Below are positions 40,346 to 48,836 of a stretch of 61,766 bases of DNA, piece after piece. Numbering within the stretch: position 1 is the stretch's first letter; each line of letters opens with the position of its first letter. The notes below the pieces were generated by a model. That model was not told the origin of the DNA. It worked only from the letters and a program-made list of their open reading frames with translations, and made no database searches. Location of the stretch: the NCBI GenBank assembly GCA_964599835.1, contig CAZRHF010000002.1, positions 1 through 61,766 on the forward strand, read 5' to 3'. This DNA is from SFWF01 sp964599835. GTDB taxonomy: Bacteria; Bacillota; Clostridia; Oscillospirales; Acutalibacteraceae. Both the position numbers and the translations under genes were made by a program.

Positions 40346-43000
40346 TTGGAGCTTATCCGCAAAATCACCGAAAAAAAGTTTAAAGGACTGGTTTTCGAGG
40401 CCCTTTCGGTAACGGGACTCATATTTCAGTTCATCTTTATGTTCTCCTACGTACACTCGACCCAAAAAACCGTTTGGGGCTCGGCAAGTCTGTGGGTGAA
40501 TAACGTAAACTTCTCACAAACCGTCTGCCTTATTGCCATACTTTGCTTTGCCATAAGCCTTGCCATGGCGGTAGTGGGAGTAATACTTAACCTTAAGGCC
40601 AAAAAGAGCCATATGTGGCCTGCCGCCATAAACTTTTTCGGCACCGCAATACTGCTCGCCCTGACCGTAACCTTTAATGCGGTGGATTCTCCCTGGGCGC
40701 TTATTATGGCCCTCGTTTTCTACCTCGTTGCATTCTTATACGGTATTCTCTGTGTGCTTTTCGACGGCAGAAGCGAATTTTCCCTCCCATCTGTCTCCAA
40801 AAGAGCCTTTGCGGCTCTGGGAGGCCTCAGTATGCTTTCGGTGCTGGCCCTTTTCTATACCCCTCTTTGCTTCTATACCGTGGGAAGCGGCGTTCCCGTT
40901 ACATATTCGGTAGTCCCCATGGGCGCCTTCTCCTCTCAGGCCGATAACCTTTTAAGCCTGGCCTTCTTTGCTCTGCTTTGCATTGCGGCGGCAATAAACG
41001 TCTTCAGACTCTCGGGAAGCCTTAAGTTTTTCGGGGTCAACGACCCCCTCTTTGCCGACAAGATGCGCAGTCTTATAAACCTCAATACCGTATTTACGGG
41101 AATCTACGCCATGTCGGGCGTGCTTATCTGCTCGGTCAATAACTCAAAGGGCGGAGCTTATACCACCCCCGCCTTCATCCCCTTCATTCTGTCGGTGGTC
41201 ATGGCGGTGGTCGGCGCATCCCTCTCCCGCGGTCTCGGAGTAAAGAAGAGCGACAAAAAGGAACGCCTTGCCGCAAGAATAGAGCTTTTCATCTACGCTA
41301 CCCTCGTTTCGGGAATAGCCGTAGCGGCCTGCTTTATGGATATAATCAAGGTCTCCTTCCAGAACGTCCCCATCCTCACCGACCTGCACATAAACGGCCT
41401 TGATATCCTGACTAAATATAACAGCCTGGAGGCAGGTCTTCAGCTTATGGCCTTCATCCTTTTCGCCATTCTCGCCGTAACCGCAGGCCTCTTTATCGTG
41501 TCTCTTATCTCCCTTATAAGCGGCTCCAAGCTCTTCTTTAAGGTAGCTCTGGTCCAGCTTGTAAGCAGTGCCTTTTTCACCCTTATTATCGGACTTTTCG
41601 GAAAATATTACGAGATAGTTCAGCGTCTCAACGAAGAGACCGTCGCTTCCCTTATCCGCATCTTCACGGGCAGTGAGGTCGACCTCTTTAAATACCGCGT
41701 CAGCGGACCCGCCTTCTATCTCTTTATCGCCGCTATGTTAGTGGTGGCAGGCGCCCTTTTAAGAAAGCCCTATTCCAAGGGAACCCTCGGCGAGACCCCC
41801 GTTATGGTAACGGGAGGCGCACCGGTTACGGTGTCTGGAGGAAACGGCGCAATTTCATCCGCCGCTCCTTCGGCAGAGCCTACAGTAGCCGATCCCTGCC
41901 CCGCCTTTACCGAGATCGACGGTAAAAGACCCCTTTTCGCCGAGGATACCGCAAAAAGGCAGTCTGCAAAATTCGGCGCACCGACCCTTCCTTCTCTTGT
42001 TCAGTACGTTGTAAACTACGCAAGAGACAGCCGTCTCCACCTTTCCTATACCCCCGAGGATATCGCAACCTTTATCGCAGGCCTCGGCGCAACCCGCCTT
42101 ACCGTCCTTCAGGGTATGAGCGGTACGGGAAAGACCAGCCTTCCCAAGATCTTTGCCGAAGCGGTATACGGAAACTGCGAGATAATCGAGGTCGAATCCT
42201 CCTGGAGAGACAAGAACGAGCTGCTTGGCTATTTCAACGAATTCAGCAAGACCTACACACCCAAGAAATTCACTCAGGCTCTTTATAAGGCAGGCCTTAA
42301 TCCCGAGACCCTTACCTTCATCGTCCTTGACGAAATGAATCTGAGCCGTATCGAATATTATTTCTCCGACTTTTTATCCCTTATGGAAAATGAAGAAGAT
42401 AAGCGGGAAATAAAGCTTTTAAACGTACCTCTTTATAAAAAGACCGAGGACGGCCTTATGCCCTACGAGGGTCTTACCGACGGTCACACCCTTAAAGTGC
42501 CCTCAAACGTATGGTTTATAGGTACTGCCAACCGCGACGAAAGCACCTTCGAAATAAGCGACAAGGTCTACGACCGCGCCCACACTATGAACTTCAACAA
42601 GCGTGCGGCTCGTCCCTCCGCCTACGGAGAGCCGATTCCTCCCCGCTTCCTCACCGCCGATGCCTTCGCGGGCCTTATCGCCTCGGCCAAGAACACCGTC
42701 CGCTTCGATATCGAAAGCTATCCTCTTATCCGCGAGGTAGAGACTCTGCTTGCCCCCTATAACATCTCCTTCGGTAACCGAATCGCCAACCAGATAGAAG
42801 CCTTCGTCAGCATCTACTGCGCCTGCTTCCCCGCCCCCGAGGCAATGGTATTCGAGGCGGTGGAAAAGATATTGCTCAGCAAGGTCGTAAGCAAGCTGGA
42901 GGTAAAGAGCGTCGAAAACAAGGCCCGTCTTGCCGCCGAGTTTGAGAAGCGCGGACTTAAACGCTGCAGCGAATTTATCCTGAAGCTTAACGAGGACTAA
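40346..43000 (+). CDS. Polytopic membrane protein fused to McrB-type AAA+ ATPase
   Basis: 884 residues from a TTG at 40346, 8 bases after AAAGGGG. Residues about 18-475 hold around twelve hydrophobic helices (for example ALSVTGLIFQFIFMFSYV and FAISLAMAVVGVILNL), so this half is a multi-pass membrane domain. A linker (480-550) leads to an AAA+ domain with Walker A GMSGTGKTS (about 590), Walker B FIVLDEMNLSRIEYYFSDFLSLME (about 658) and sensor 1 GTANRDEST. The DEMN/DEIN Walker B form is typical of the McrB/MoxR-like GTPase/ATPase group. McrB drives McrC nucleases, but a membrane-embedded version is not one I recognise. The downstream DUF2357-like gene starts 3 bases later. Defence, stress response or envelope remodelling are all possible roles. 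Confidence 0.82.
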   Translation: MELIRKITEKKFKGLVFEALSVTGLIFQFIFMFSYVHSTQKTVWGSASLWVNNVNFSQTVCLIAILCFAISLAMAVVGVILNLKAKKSHMWPAAINFFGTAILLALTVTFNAVDSPWALIMALVFYLVAFLYGILCVLFDGRSEFSLPSVSKRAFAALGGLSMLSVLALFYTPLCFYTVGSGVPVTYSVVPMGAFSSQADNLLSLAFFALLCIAAAINVFRLSGSLKFFGVNDPLFADKMRSLINLNTVFTGIYAMSGVLICSVNNSKGGAYTTPAFIPFILSVVMAVVGASLSRGLGVKKSDKKERLAARIELFIYATLVSGIAVAACFMDIIKVSFQNVPILTDLHINGLDILTKYNSLEAGLQLMAFILFAILAVTAGLFIVSLISLISGSKLFFKVALVQLVSSAFFTLIIGLFGKYYEIVQRLNEETVASLIRIFTGSEVDLFKYRVSGPAFYLFIAAMLVVAGALLRKPYSKGTLGETPVMVTGGAPVTVSGGNGAISSAAPSAEPTVADPCPAFTEIDGKRPLFAEDTAKRQSAKFGAPTLPSLVQYVVNYARDSRLHLSYTPEDIATFIAGLGATRLTVLQGMSGTGKTSLPKIFAEAVYGNCEIIEVESSWRDKNELLGYFNEFSKTYTPKKFTQALYKAGLNPETLTFIVLDEMNLSRIEYYFSDFLSLMENEEDKREIKLLNVPLYKKTEDGLMPYEGLTDGHTLKVPSNVWFIGTANRDESTFEISDKVYDRAHTMNFNKRAARPSAYGEPIPPRFLTADAFAGLIASAKNTVRFDIESYPLIREVETLLAPYNISFGNRIANQIEAFVSIYCACFPAPEAMVFEAVEKILLSKVVSKLEVKSVENKARLAAEFEKRGLKRCSEFILKLNED

Positions 43001-43003
43001 ATA

Positions 43004-44533
43004 ATGCCCGACCTGTCTTTAACAAACGTCAGGGGTAACGGCGACTACGGGCAGATTGCGGAATTTGTCAGAAAGCGCCCGAAGCTTACCTACGCGGGTC
43101 TGGATTCCTCCATACTTAAGGAGGTAAATCTCTTTTCCCTCCCCGAGGATTTCGACTTCGAGGGTCTGAGCGAGGCGCTGGATAAAATAATCGCCGCTCT
43201 GCCCGCCATAAAGCGCATTTTTGCCGACCCCATCACACGAATAACCGCCGTACCTGAGATACTTCCTGTAGAATCGGTGCGCGCCATAAACAATCAGACG
43301 GTGGTACACGCCACCGCCCACAGCGAGCTTTGGGAGAATATCACTTCCGAGGGTCTTAAGCCCCGAAAGCTTCTGAGCTTTGATAACCGCGACAACTACG
43401 CCATTTACGAAAACGTGGTATTTGCACGCGGCGTGGATATGATACTTTCCTTCGTTCGCAAAAATATCGGATTTTTAAACGATATTCTTTATTCCAACCG
43501 CGACCTGCAGTTTAACCTGCTGGAAAGGGAAAATCATCTTTCCTACTTTTTGGCGCTGGGAAAGCTTCATACGGGCTATGTGCGTGATTACGCCAAATAC
43601 AGCGTAAGAGCCGAGGGCTGTATGGACCGCCTCCTCTTTATCGACAGCGTGCTCAGAGCCCGTCTCGGCCGCCCCGTTTACCGACTTTCCAAGGTTCATT
43701 CCAAAAAGCTGACCCTCAAAAAGACCAACATTTTTAAGGGACATAAAGACTATAAAAGGGTCTACGCCCTCCTAAAATGGTTCTCGGAGGCAAGGCTTTC
43801 GGAGGATTTTGCCGAGATAGGGCAGGAAAGCGACACCGAAAGCTACACCCTTTTCTGCTCCCTGCTGACCCTCTTTGCGGCGGGACATTTCAACTTTGAA
43901 TTTTCCGATAAACCCATCTCACCACAAAGTATGGACGCTGCCGCCGTCTTTAAGGAATGGAAGCTGAGTATAAAGAAGATTAACGCGGAAGATAAAGCGG
44001 CGCTGATGCTGACCGTCGAAAAGGACGTTCCCTATAGGGTCGTACTGCTTCCCGTAACCGATACCGCGTCGGGAATGCAGAGCCTCGCAGGTCTTAAGGG
44101 CAGGGTCGCGGCCGAGGAATATCTGTTGGCCGCTCCTATGGCCGACGAGACTTCCCCCACCGTGCTCAGCATATACGACATCGACTCCTTCAGAAGGCTT
44201 CAGCAGATAATTCTCAGAGCCATGGTCTACAGTGATTTCGGACGTAAGACCTGCCCCTTCTGCGGCGAGCCTCTGTCTGCGGGAGACGAGGGCTTCGAGT
44301 GCGATTCCTGCCGTACCGTCATTGCATCACGGCATTGCTCCACCGAAAACAAGCCCTATTTTGTGACCTTTATAAAGAATTTTTCTTTAAAACGGGAAAC
44401 CGATACCGAATATGCAAGAAGAGAGCGCCTCTCCTTCGATAAGCAGACGGCCTCAAAAATGCATTTCCGAAACATCTCTCCCATAACCGCCGAGGGCGAC
44501 CTTCTGTGTCCCTTCTGCAAAAAAATACATTAA
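43004..44533 (+). CDS. DUF2357-like (McrC-related) protein with C-terminal zinc ribbons
   Basis: 509 residues. The region from about 115-200 (NNQTVVHATAHSELWENI, RDNYAIYENVVFARGVDMILSFVR) resembles the DUF2357 fold of McrC-like partners of McrB ATPases. Near the C-terminus are a zinc ribbon (TCPFCGEPL...GFECDSCRTVIASRHC, about 418-450) and a terminal CPFCKKIH. No PD-(D/E)xK nuclease motif of McrC is visible. If the relation is right, this is a nuclease-less or diverged partner, and a role in target recognition is inference. It is coupled to the ATPase gene by a 3-base gap and followed by a terminator. It could instead be an adaptor unrelated to defence. Confidence 0.65.
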   Translation: MPDLSLTNVRGNGDYGQIAEFVRKRPKLTYAGLDSSILKEVNLFSLPEDFDFEGLSEALDKIIAALPAIKRIFADPITRITAVPEILPVESVRAINNQTVVHATAHSELWENITSEGLKPRKLLSFDNRDNYAIYENVVFARGVDMILSFVRKNIGFLNDILYSNRDLQFNLLERENHLSYFLALGKLHTGYVRDYAKYSVRAEGCMDRLLFIDSVLRARLGRPVYRLSKVHSKKLTLKKTNIFKGHKDYKRVYALLKWFSEARLSEDFAEIGQESDTESYTLFCSLLTLFAAGHFNFEFSDKPISPQSMDAAAVFKEWKLSIKKINAEDKAALMLTVEKDVPYRVVLLPVTDTASGMQSLAGLKGRVAAEEYLLAAPMADETSPTVLSIYDIDSFRRLQQIILRAMVYSDFGRKTCPFCGEPLSAGDEGFECDSCRTVIASRHCSTENKPYFVTFIKNFSLKRETDTEYARRERLSFDKQTASKMHFRNISPITAEGDLLCPFCKKIH

Positions 44534-44552
44534 GTTTTAAATACAAATACCA

Positions 44553-44586
44553 AAAAGCGATAACGCAGGTGCGTTATCGCTTTTTT
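44553..44586 (+). terminator. Intrinsic terminator (copy 1 of a duplicated module)
   Basis: AAAAGCGATAACGCA (44553-44567) pairs with TGCGTTATCGCTTTT (44570-44584), then Ts. The same stem sequence is reused at 47709-47742. Confidence 0.93.
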
Positions 44587-44672
44587 CAGGTTACAGGTTA
44601 TATAAAGAATAAATAAGAAAGAAAAAATAATAAAATAGGTGTGCCTCCGGCACGGGATATATAGGGACAAGG
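44553..44672 (+). repeat. Duplicated terminator module, copy 1
   Basis: This stretch (terminator, AGGTTACAGGT, an A-rich segment, GTGTGCCTCCGGCACGGGAT hairpin, GGGACAAGGGCC) is nearly identical to 47709-47828. The two copies bracket the tandem solute-binding protein genes in direct orientation. Confidence 0.88.
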
Positions 44673-44957
44673 GCCCGGGGCCCAGGGTCGAGGGAAGGAG
44701 TGGCTCTGCCACGGAATATATAAATGTCTGTGATAAAACTTACGATAAAGAGGGCCTTCCTCAGCAGGGAAGGGGGATCAGGAGTGGTGGATGAGGGAAC
44801 CCGTAAGCAGTATCTAAACGGGCAAATTCACAATCTTTTCGGCCTTTTTTATAAATGCGTCGCAGACACATCGCACCTGCAACCTGACACCTGTTCTCTA
44901 TCCGTCGGAGACTCATCGCAACTGTCCACGATCCACTGCTCACTGCCCCTTGCTACG
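44673..44957. repeat. Non-coding mosaic repeat region before the solute-binding genes
   Basis: Repeat fragments shared with 39754-40283 and, inverted, with 47830-47990: GAGTGGCTCTGCCAC hairpin (44699-44713), AGTGGTGGATGAGG, AAACGGGCAAATTCAC, GCGTCGCAGACACA, and a heptamer array at 44874-44894. No gene is credible here. Confidence 0.75.
44874..44894 (-). repeat. Heptamer tandem repeat x3
   Basis: CACCTGC, AACCTGA, CACCTGT: the CAGGTNN unit on the minus strand. Confidence 0.75.
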
Positions 44958-44986
44958 GTTGACAATACTGCGTATTTTTGGTACTA
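44958..44986 (+). promoter_or_regulatory. Sigma-A promoter of the solute-binding pair
   Basis: TTGACA (44958-44963), 17-base spacer, TACTAT (44981-44986), about 50 bases before the first gene. Confidence 0.75.
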
Positions 44987-45034
44987 TAAATATGTAAACC
45001 ATAGGCTTTCAGATCAACGAAAAGGAGGAAGAAA

Positions 45035-46369
45035 ATGAAGATCGCACGAATACTCGCAGTTATCCTGACCCTGTGTCTTGTTCTGTCTGCCGCCTGCGGC
45101 TGTGCAGGGGACGACAAAACGGCATCGGGAAAGCAGAACGACCCCTGTCAGTCGCCTACCGCCGAAACCGGTACCCCGGGAATGGATCCTTCGGTAGACC
45201 CCGAGCTGTACAGAGGGACAAAGGTCATATACGCGACCTGGAAGGACCCCTGGATTAGCGAAGACGGAACTGTCTATGAGATCTTCGAGGAGAAATACGG
45301 TATCAAATTTGAAATGAGACTTATGGGTCAGGGCGACTACGTCAAGACCATCGCCGCCTCCATTGCATCGGGAACCCAGCCGGATATCTTCTTCGAAAAC
45401 GGCGATTTTCCCGGCTCGCTGACCGTTATGCAACCCCTTGACGCCGCAAAGCTGGATCTTTCCCATCCCTTTTGGAATCAGTCCCTTATAGAGGCCTCTA
45501 CCTTGGCAGGTCACCCCTACCTCGTGGACGCCATCTCCAACGTCTGGAGCGAGTTCGACCTTTGCGTATATAATAAGCATATTTTCGAGGCCGCAGGTAT
45601 TAAAACCCCCGATGAATACTTTATCGAGGGCAAATGGACCTTTGAAAACTTCCGCTATGCCGCACAGCAGGTTACAAAGCTGGGTAAAGATTATATCGGC
45701 GCAGGCATCCTCGGAGAATCGATCCTCGCCGCGGCAGGCTCGGCATTCTTCACCTATAAGGACGATCAGCTGACTGTTACCGCCGACCCACACCTTTTAG
45801 AGGTAATGGACTTTGTGTCCCAAATGAAGGCCGACGGCATAGCCAAGCTCGACCGCGGAGGCTTCGGTGAGGGCAGGCAGGGTATGGCCTTTACTAACTG
45901 CTTCGGGCTTAAAAGGACGGGTTATTTCACACAGATAAATCCCGAACATATGGCCGCTACCTATCTTCCCGTCTGGAAGGAGGGCGACAGACCTGTAGTA
46001 TCAGGTATGTACCGCGGCTGGGGACTTGTTGAGAATGCTAAAAACCCCGTCGGTGCAGGTCTCTTCCTGTGCGAATACCTTAATATTGATAACTACGACC
46101 TTGACGCCACCTTCCATAACGACGACGTTGCCGAGTTCTTCTTTGAAATAACCGAGGTCGCCGCCGACGGTATGTTCTTCTACCACGGCTCCGATATCGT
46201 CAAGACAACGCAGATGGGCCAAAATTACCACGAAACGTGGAGCCCCTTCGCCCCCGATGAGCTTAAAACTCACCTCAATTCCGAGCTCCCCGTTATGGAG
46301 GAAATGGCAGGCAAGGCCAACGATATTATAAATAAAGAAAAGGAATGGCTTACAGAAGAATATAAATAA
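45035..46369 (+). CDS. Extracellular solute-binding lipoprotein (ABC importer family 1), paralogue 1
   Basis: 444 residues. A lipoprotein signal (MKIARILAVILTLCLVLSAACGC) makes Cys21 or Cys23 the lipid anchor. The fold matches sugar-binding proteins: IASGTQPDIFFENGDFPGSLTVMQPLD, then GHPYLVDAISNVWSEFDLCVYNKHIFEAAG and EGKWTFENFRYAAQQVTKLG. It binds a solute, probably an oligosaccharide, outside the membrane and delivers it to a permease. No permease or ATPase gene is nearby. AAGGAGG lies before the ATG. The next gene is a close paralogue, so one arose by tandem duplication. Confidence 0.88.
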   Translation: MKIARILAVILTLCLVLSAACGCAGDDKTASGKQNDPCQSPTAETGTPGMDPSVDPELYRGTKVIYATWKDPWISEDGTVYEIFEEKYGIKFEMRLMGQGDYVKTIAASIASGTQPDIFFENGDFPGSLTVMQPLDAAKLDLSHPFWNQSLIEASTLAGHPYLVDAISNVWSEFDLCVYNKHIFEAAGIKTPDEYFIEGKWTFENFRYAAQQVTKLGKDYIGAGILGESILAAAGSAFFTYKDDQLTVTADPHLLEVMDFVSQMKADGIAKLDRGGFGEGRQGMAFTNCFGLKRTGYFTQINPEHMAATYLPVWKEGDRPVVSGMYRGWGLVENAKNPVGAGLFLCEYLNIDNYDLDATFHNDDVAEFFFEITEVAADGMFFYHGSDIVKTTQMGQNYHETWSPFAPDELKTHLNSELPVMEEMAGKANDIINKEKEWLTEEYK

Positions 46370-46412
46370 CAGGCAAAAGGTTTAAATCTTGCTTTGGTAA
46401 AGGAGGAATATG

Positions 46413-47705
46413 ATGAAGAAGATGCAGATAGTTGCTATGCTTCTGGCAGTATGTCTTTTGTCGGCGTCGGTTTGGGGATGCGATAAAAAGCCCGCAGATA
46501 GACCCGATACCGAAAGCAAGCCGAGCAATACCGAGGTATGCTTTCCGAATAACGTAAACGCTGAGGATTACAGAGGAACCAAGGTTGTATACGTAACCTG
46601 GCAGGATCCTATCGGCAGCGATGACGGTGTAGCCGTAGCCAAATTTATGAAGGAGTTCGGCATAAAGGTCGAAGCACAGCTTCATCATTCGAATAATTAC
46701 GTCAGCTCCATTGCCGCCTCCATCGCATCGGGCACTCAGGGCGATGTGATGTTTCAAAGCGGAGATTTTCCCGAAGCCTTTACGGTTATGCAGCCCCTTG
46801 ACGCCGCAAAGCTCGATCTGACCGATCCGCTTTGGAATCAGTCGATAATTAAGGCCTCCGCTCTGGACGGTCACCCTTACCTTATAGATGCCGTTTCAAA
46901 CGTTTGGAGTGAGTTCGACCTTTGCGCTTACAATAAGAATCTTTTTGAGCTTGCAGAAACCAAGACTCCCGAGGAGTATTTTGCCGAGGGCAAATGGACC
47001 TTCGAAAACTTCCGCTATGCCGCACAGCAGATTGCAGGGCTGGGCGAGGACTATATCGGCGCAAGCCTTTACGGTGGATCACCCCTGGCCGCTGCGGGAG
47101 CTTCCTTCTTTACCTACAAGGACTCGAAGGTATCGGCGGGACTCGACCCCCATCTCTATGAGGTCTTAAGCTTTTTATCCGAAATGAAGCAGGAGGGCCT
47201 TTTAAAGCAGGGGCTTGGCAATTTTGGTGAAGGTAAAGTCGGTATGGTCTTTACGGTCGGCCGCGGACTTAAAAGGGCGGGATATTTTCCCCAGATAAAC
47301 CCCGATCATCTCGGCGTTACCTATCTTCCCGTTTGGAAGGAGGGGGACAGACCGAAAATTGCAAGTGCCTACCGAGGCTGGGGACTTGTTAAGGGGGCCA
47401 AAAATCCCGTTGCCGCAGGTCTGTTTCTGCGGCAGTATCTGGATGTTAACAACTATGATCTTGAAGCGACCTTCCATAACCAGGAGGTAGCCGCATTCTT
47501 TTTCCAGATAGCGGAAGCAGGCGCCGATAACGGCATATTCTACTATTTCGACCCCGATGTGGTCAAGGCCGCGGGTATCGGCTTCGATTATTTCGAGGCC
47601 TGGAACGACAAGACTCCCGATGAGCTTAAAGACTACCTCGAATCCGAGCTCCCCGTTATGGAGGAAATGGCGGATAAGATAAATAAAATAATAAACGAAG
47701 AATAA
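46413..47705 (+). CDS. Extracellular solute-binding lipoprotein, paralogue 2
   Basis: 430 residues from the second of two adjacent ATGs. AGGAGG (46401-46406) is 6 bases from 46413 but only 3 from 46410. The lipobox is SVWGC (Cys23). It aligns along nearly its whole length with the preceding protein, sharing SIAASIASGTQ, FTVMQPLDAAKLDL, AISNVWSEFDLC/AVSNVWSEFDLC, EGKWTFENFRYAAQQ, YLPVWKEGDRP and the C-terminal SELPVMEEMA. The binding pockets may have diverged for different ligands. It is followed by a terminator that duplicates the one at 44553. Confidence 0.87.
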   Translation: MKKMQIVAMLLAVCLLSASVWGCDKKPADRPDTESKPSNTEVCFPNNVNAEDYRGTKVVYVTWQDPIGSDDGVAVAKFMKEFGIKVEAQLHHSNNYVSSIAASIASGTQGDVMFQSGDFPEAFTVMQPLDAAKLDLTDPLWNQSIIKASALDGHPYLIDAVSNVWSEFDLCAYNKNLFELAETKTPEEYFAEGKWTFENFRYAAQQIAGLGEDYIGASLYGGSPLAAAGASFFTYKDSKVSAGLDPHLYEVLSFLSEMKQEGLLKQGLGNFGEGKVGMVFTVGRGLKRAGYFPQINPDHLGVTYLPVWKEGDRPKIASAYRGWGLVKGAKNPVAAGLFLRQYLDVNNYDLEATFHNQEVAAFFFQIAEAGADNGIFYYFDPDVVKAAGIGFDYFEAWNDKTPDELKDYLESELPVMEEMADKINKIINEE

Positions 47706-47708
47706 TTA

Positions 47709-47742
47709 AAAAGCGATAACGCTCCCGCGTTATCGCTTTTTT
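47709..47742 (+). terminator. Intrinsic terminator (copy 2 of the duplicated module)
   Basis: AAAAGCGATAACGC (47709-47722) pairs with GCGTTATCGCTTTT (47727-47740), loop TCCC, then Ts. Confidence 0.93.
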
Positions 47743-47828
47743 AGGTTACAGGTGATATAAAGAATAAATTAGAAAGAAAAAATAATAAAATCGGTGTGCC
47801 TCCGGCACGGGATATATAGGGACAAGGG
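47709..47828 (+). repeat. Duplicated terminator module, copy 2
   Basis: Nearly identical to 44553-44672, in the same orientation, about 3.15 kb away. Confidence 0.88.
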
Positions 47829-47990
47829 CCAAGGGAATTTGTCTCCGACGGATGTATAAACACCTCATCCACCACTCCGTGGTCCCCCTTCTCCCTTAAG
47901 GAGAAGGCTCACTAACGAAGCAAATTTTTATATTCCGTGGCGGAGCCACTCCTTCCCTCGACCCTGGGCCTCGGGCCCTTGTCCCTTGTT
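47817..47990. repeat. Repeat unit with inverted ends
   Basis: Begins GGGACAAGGGCC and ends with the inverse GGGCCCTTGTCCC. The interior holds, in inverted orientation, the same fragments as 44660-44790 and 39966-40030: a TGGCGGAGCCAC hairpin, CCTCATCCACCACTCC and TTGTCTCCGACGGATGTA. The gene-free gap 47706-48113 contains only the terminator, this unit, a heptamer array (48029-48049) and the next promoter. Confidence 0.75.
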
Positions 47991-48028
47991 TTCCCATTTC
48001 CCTCGGCCGCAGGCCGCCCCGTCGCAGA

Positions 48029-48049
48029 CAACCTGCCACCTGCCATTTG
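48029..48049 (-). repeat. Heptamer tandem repeat x3
   Basis: CAACCTG, CCACCTG, CCATTTG: degenerate CAGGTNN units on the minus strand, running into the -35 box of the next promoter. Confidence 0.65.
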
Positions 48050-48075
48050 ACAAGCGACCTAAAAAATGTTATTAT
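48047..48075 (+). promoter_or_regulatory. Sigma-A promoter of the trmN6-rsmI pair
   Basis: TTGACA (48047-48052), 17-base spacer, TATTAT (48070-48075). Confidence 0.85.
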
Positions 48076-48113
48076 TAATAGGTTAAAGATAATTAAACGG
48101 AGGAGGGAAGATC

Positions 48114-48836
48114 GTGAAGCGGGAGCCTTTGGGTAAAGGCGTTTTTATAAACGTCTCTAAAAACCACACCTTCGGTACCGACGCGGTGCTTCTGGCCGAT
48201 TTTGCCTCGGTCAAAAAGGTCAGGACCCATTGCGATCTGGGTGCGGGCTGCGGAATAATCTCGGCCCTGCTCCTCAGAGATAAGACCGCAGGGAACTCGG
48301 TAGGGGTTGAAATAAGCGACGAGGCTGTCGCCCTTGCCGAGGCCACCGCAAAGGAATTCTTCCCCGAATCCCTTACGGTCCTTCACTCCGACCTTAACGA
48401 GCTTAAGGGCAAGCTTCCCTTCGGCAGATACGACCTCGTCACCTGCAATCCGCCCTATAAAGCAAGCGGAGCGGGAATAGTAAGCCGCGGAGACCGCGAT
48501 ATCGTCGCCCGTCACGAGACTAAGTGTACTCTGGAGGACGTTATCTCGGTGTCCTCCTCTCTTCTTCGCTCCTCGGGCAGTCTTTGCATCTGTCAGCGCC
48601 CCGAGCGCCTTGCCGATATAATAGACCTTATGCGAAAATACAGGGTAGAGCCCAAGAGACTCCGCACCGTCTCCAAGAAGGAAGGGGAGGAGCCTTGGCT
48701 TATTATGGTGGAGGGCAAAAGAGATTCGAAAAGCGGTATGAGAATAATGCCGCCCCTTTTCGTCTATGACGGTCAGGGAGAGCTGACAAGCGAAATGATA
48801 AAAATCTACGGACCCTACAAGGAGGAGCATCTATAA
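48114..48836 (+). CDS. tRNA1(Val) adenine-37 N6-methyltransferase-like protein
   Basis: 240 residues from a GTG at 48114, 7 bases after AGGAGG (48101-48106). It belongs to the YfiC/TrmN6 type of class I SAM methyltransferases. Visible motifs are the FGTDAVLLADFA opening, the SAM loop CDLGAGCGIISALLL, and the adenine-amino catalytic motif TCNPPYKASGAG. It is typically paired with rsmI in Clostridia, as here (stop and start overlap in TAATG). The substrate tRNA is inferred from family only. Confidence 0.88.
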   Translation: MKREPLGKGVFINVSKNHTFGTDAVLLADFASVKKVRTHCDLGAGCGIISALLLRDKTAGNSVGVEISDEAVALAEATAKEFFPESLTVLHSDLNELKGKLPFGRYDLVTCNPPYKASGAGIVSRGDRDIVARHETKCTLEDVISVSSSLLRSSGSLCICQRPERLADIIDLMRKYRVEPKRLRTVSKKEGEEPWLIMVEGKRDSKSGMRIMPPLFVYDGQGELTSEMIKIYGPYKEEHL

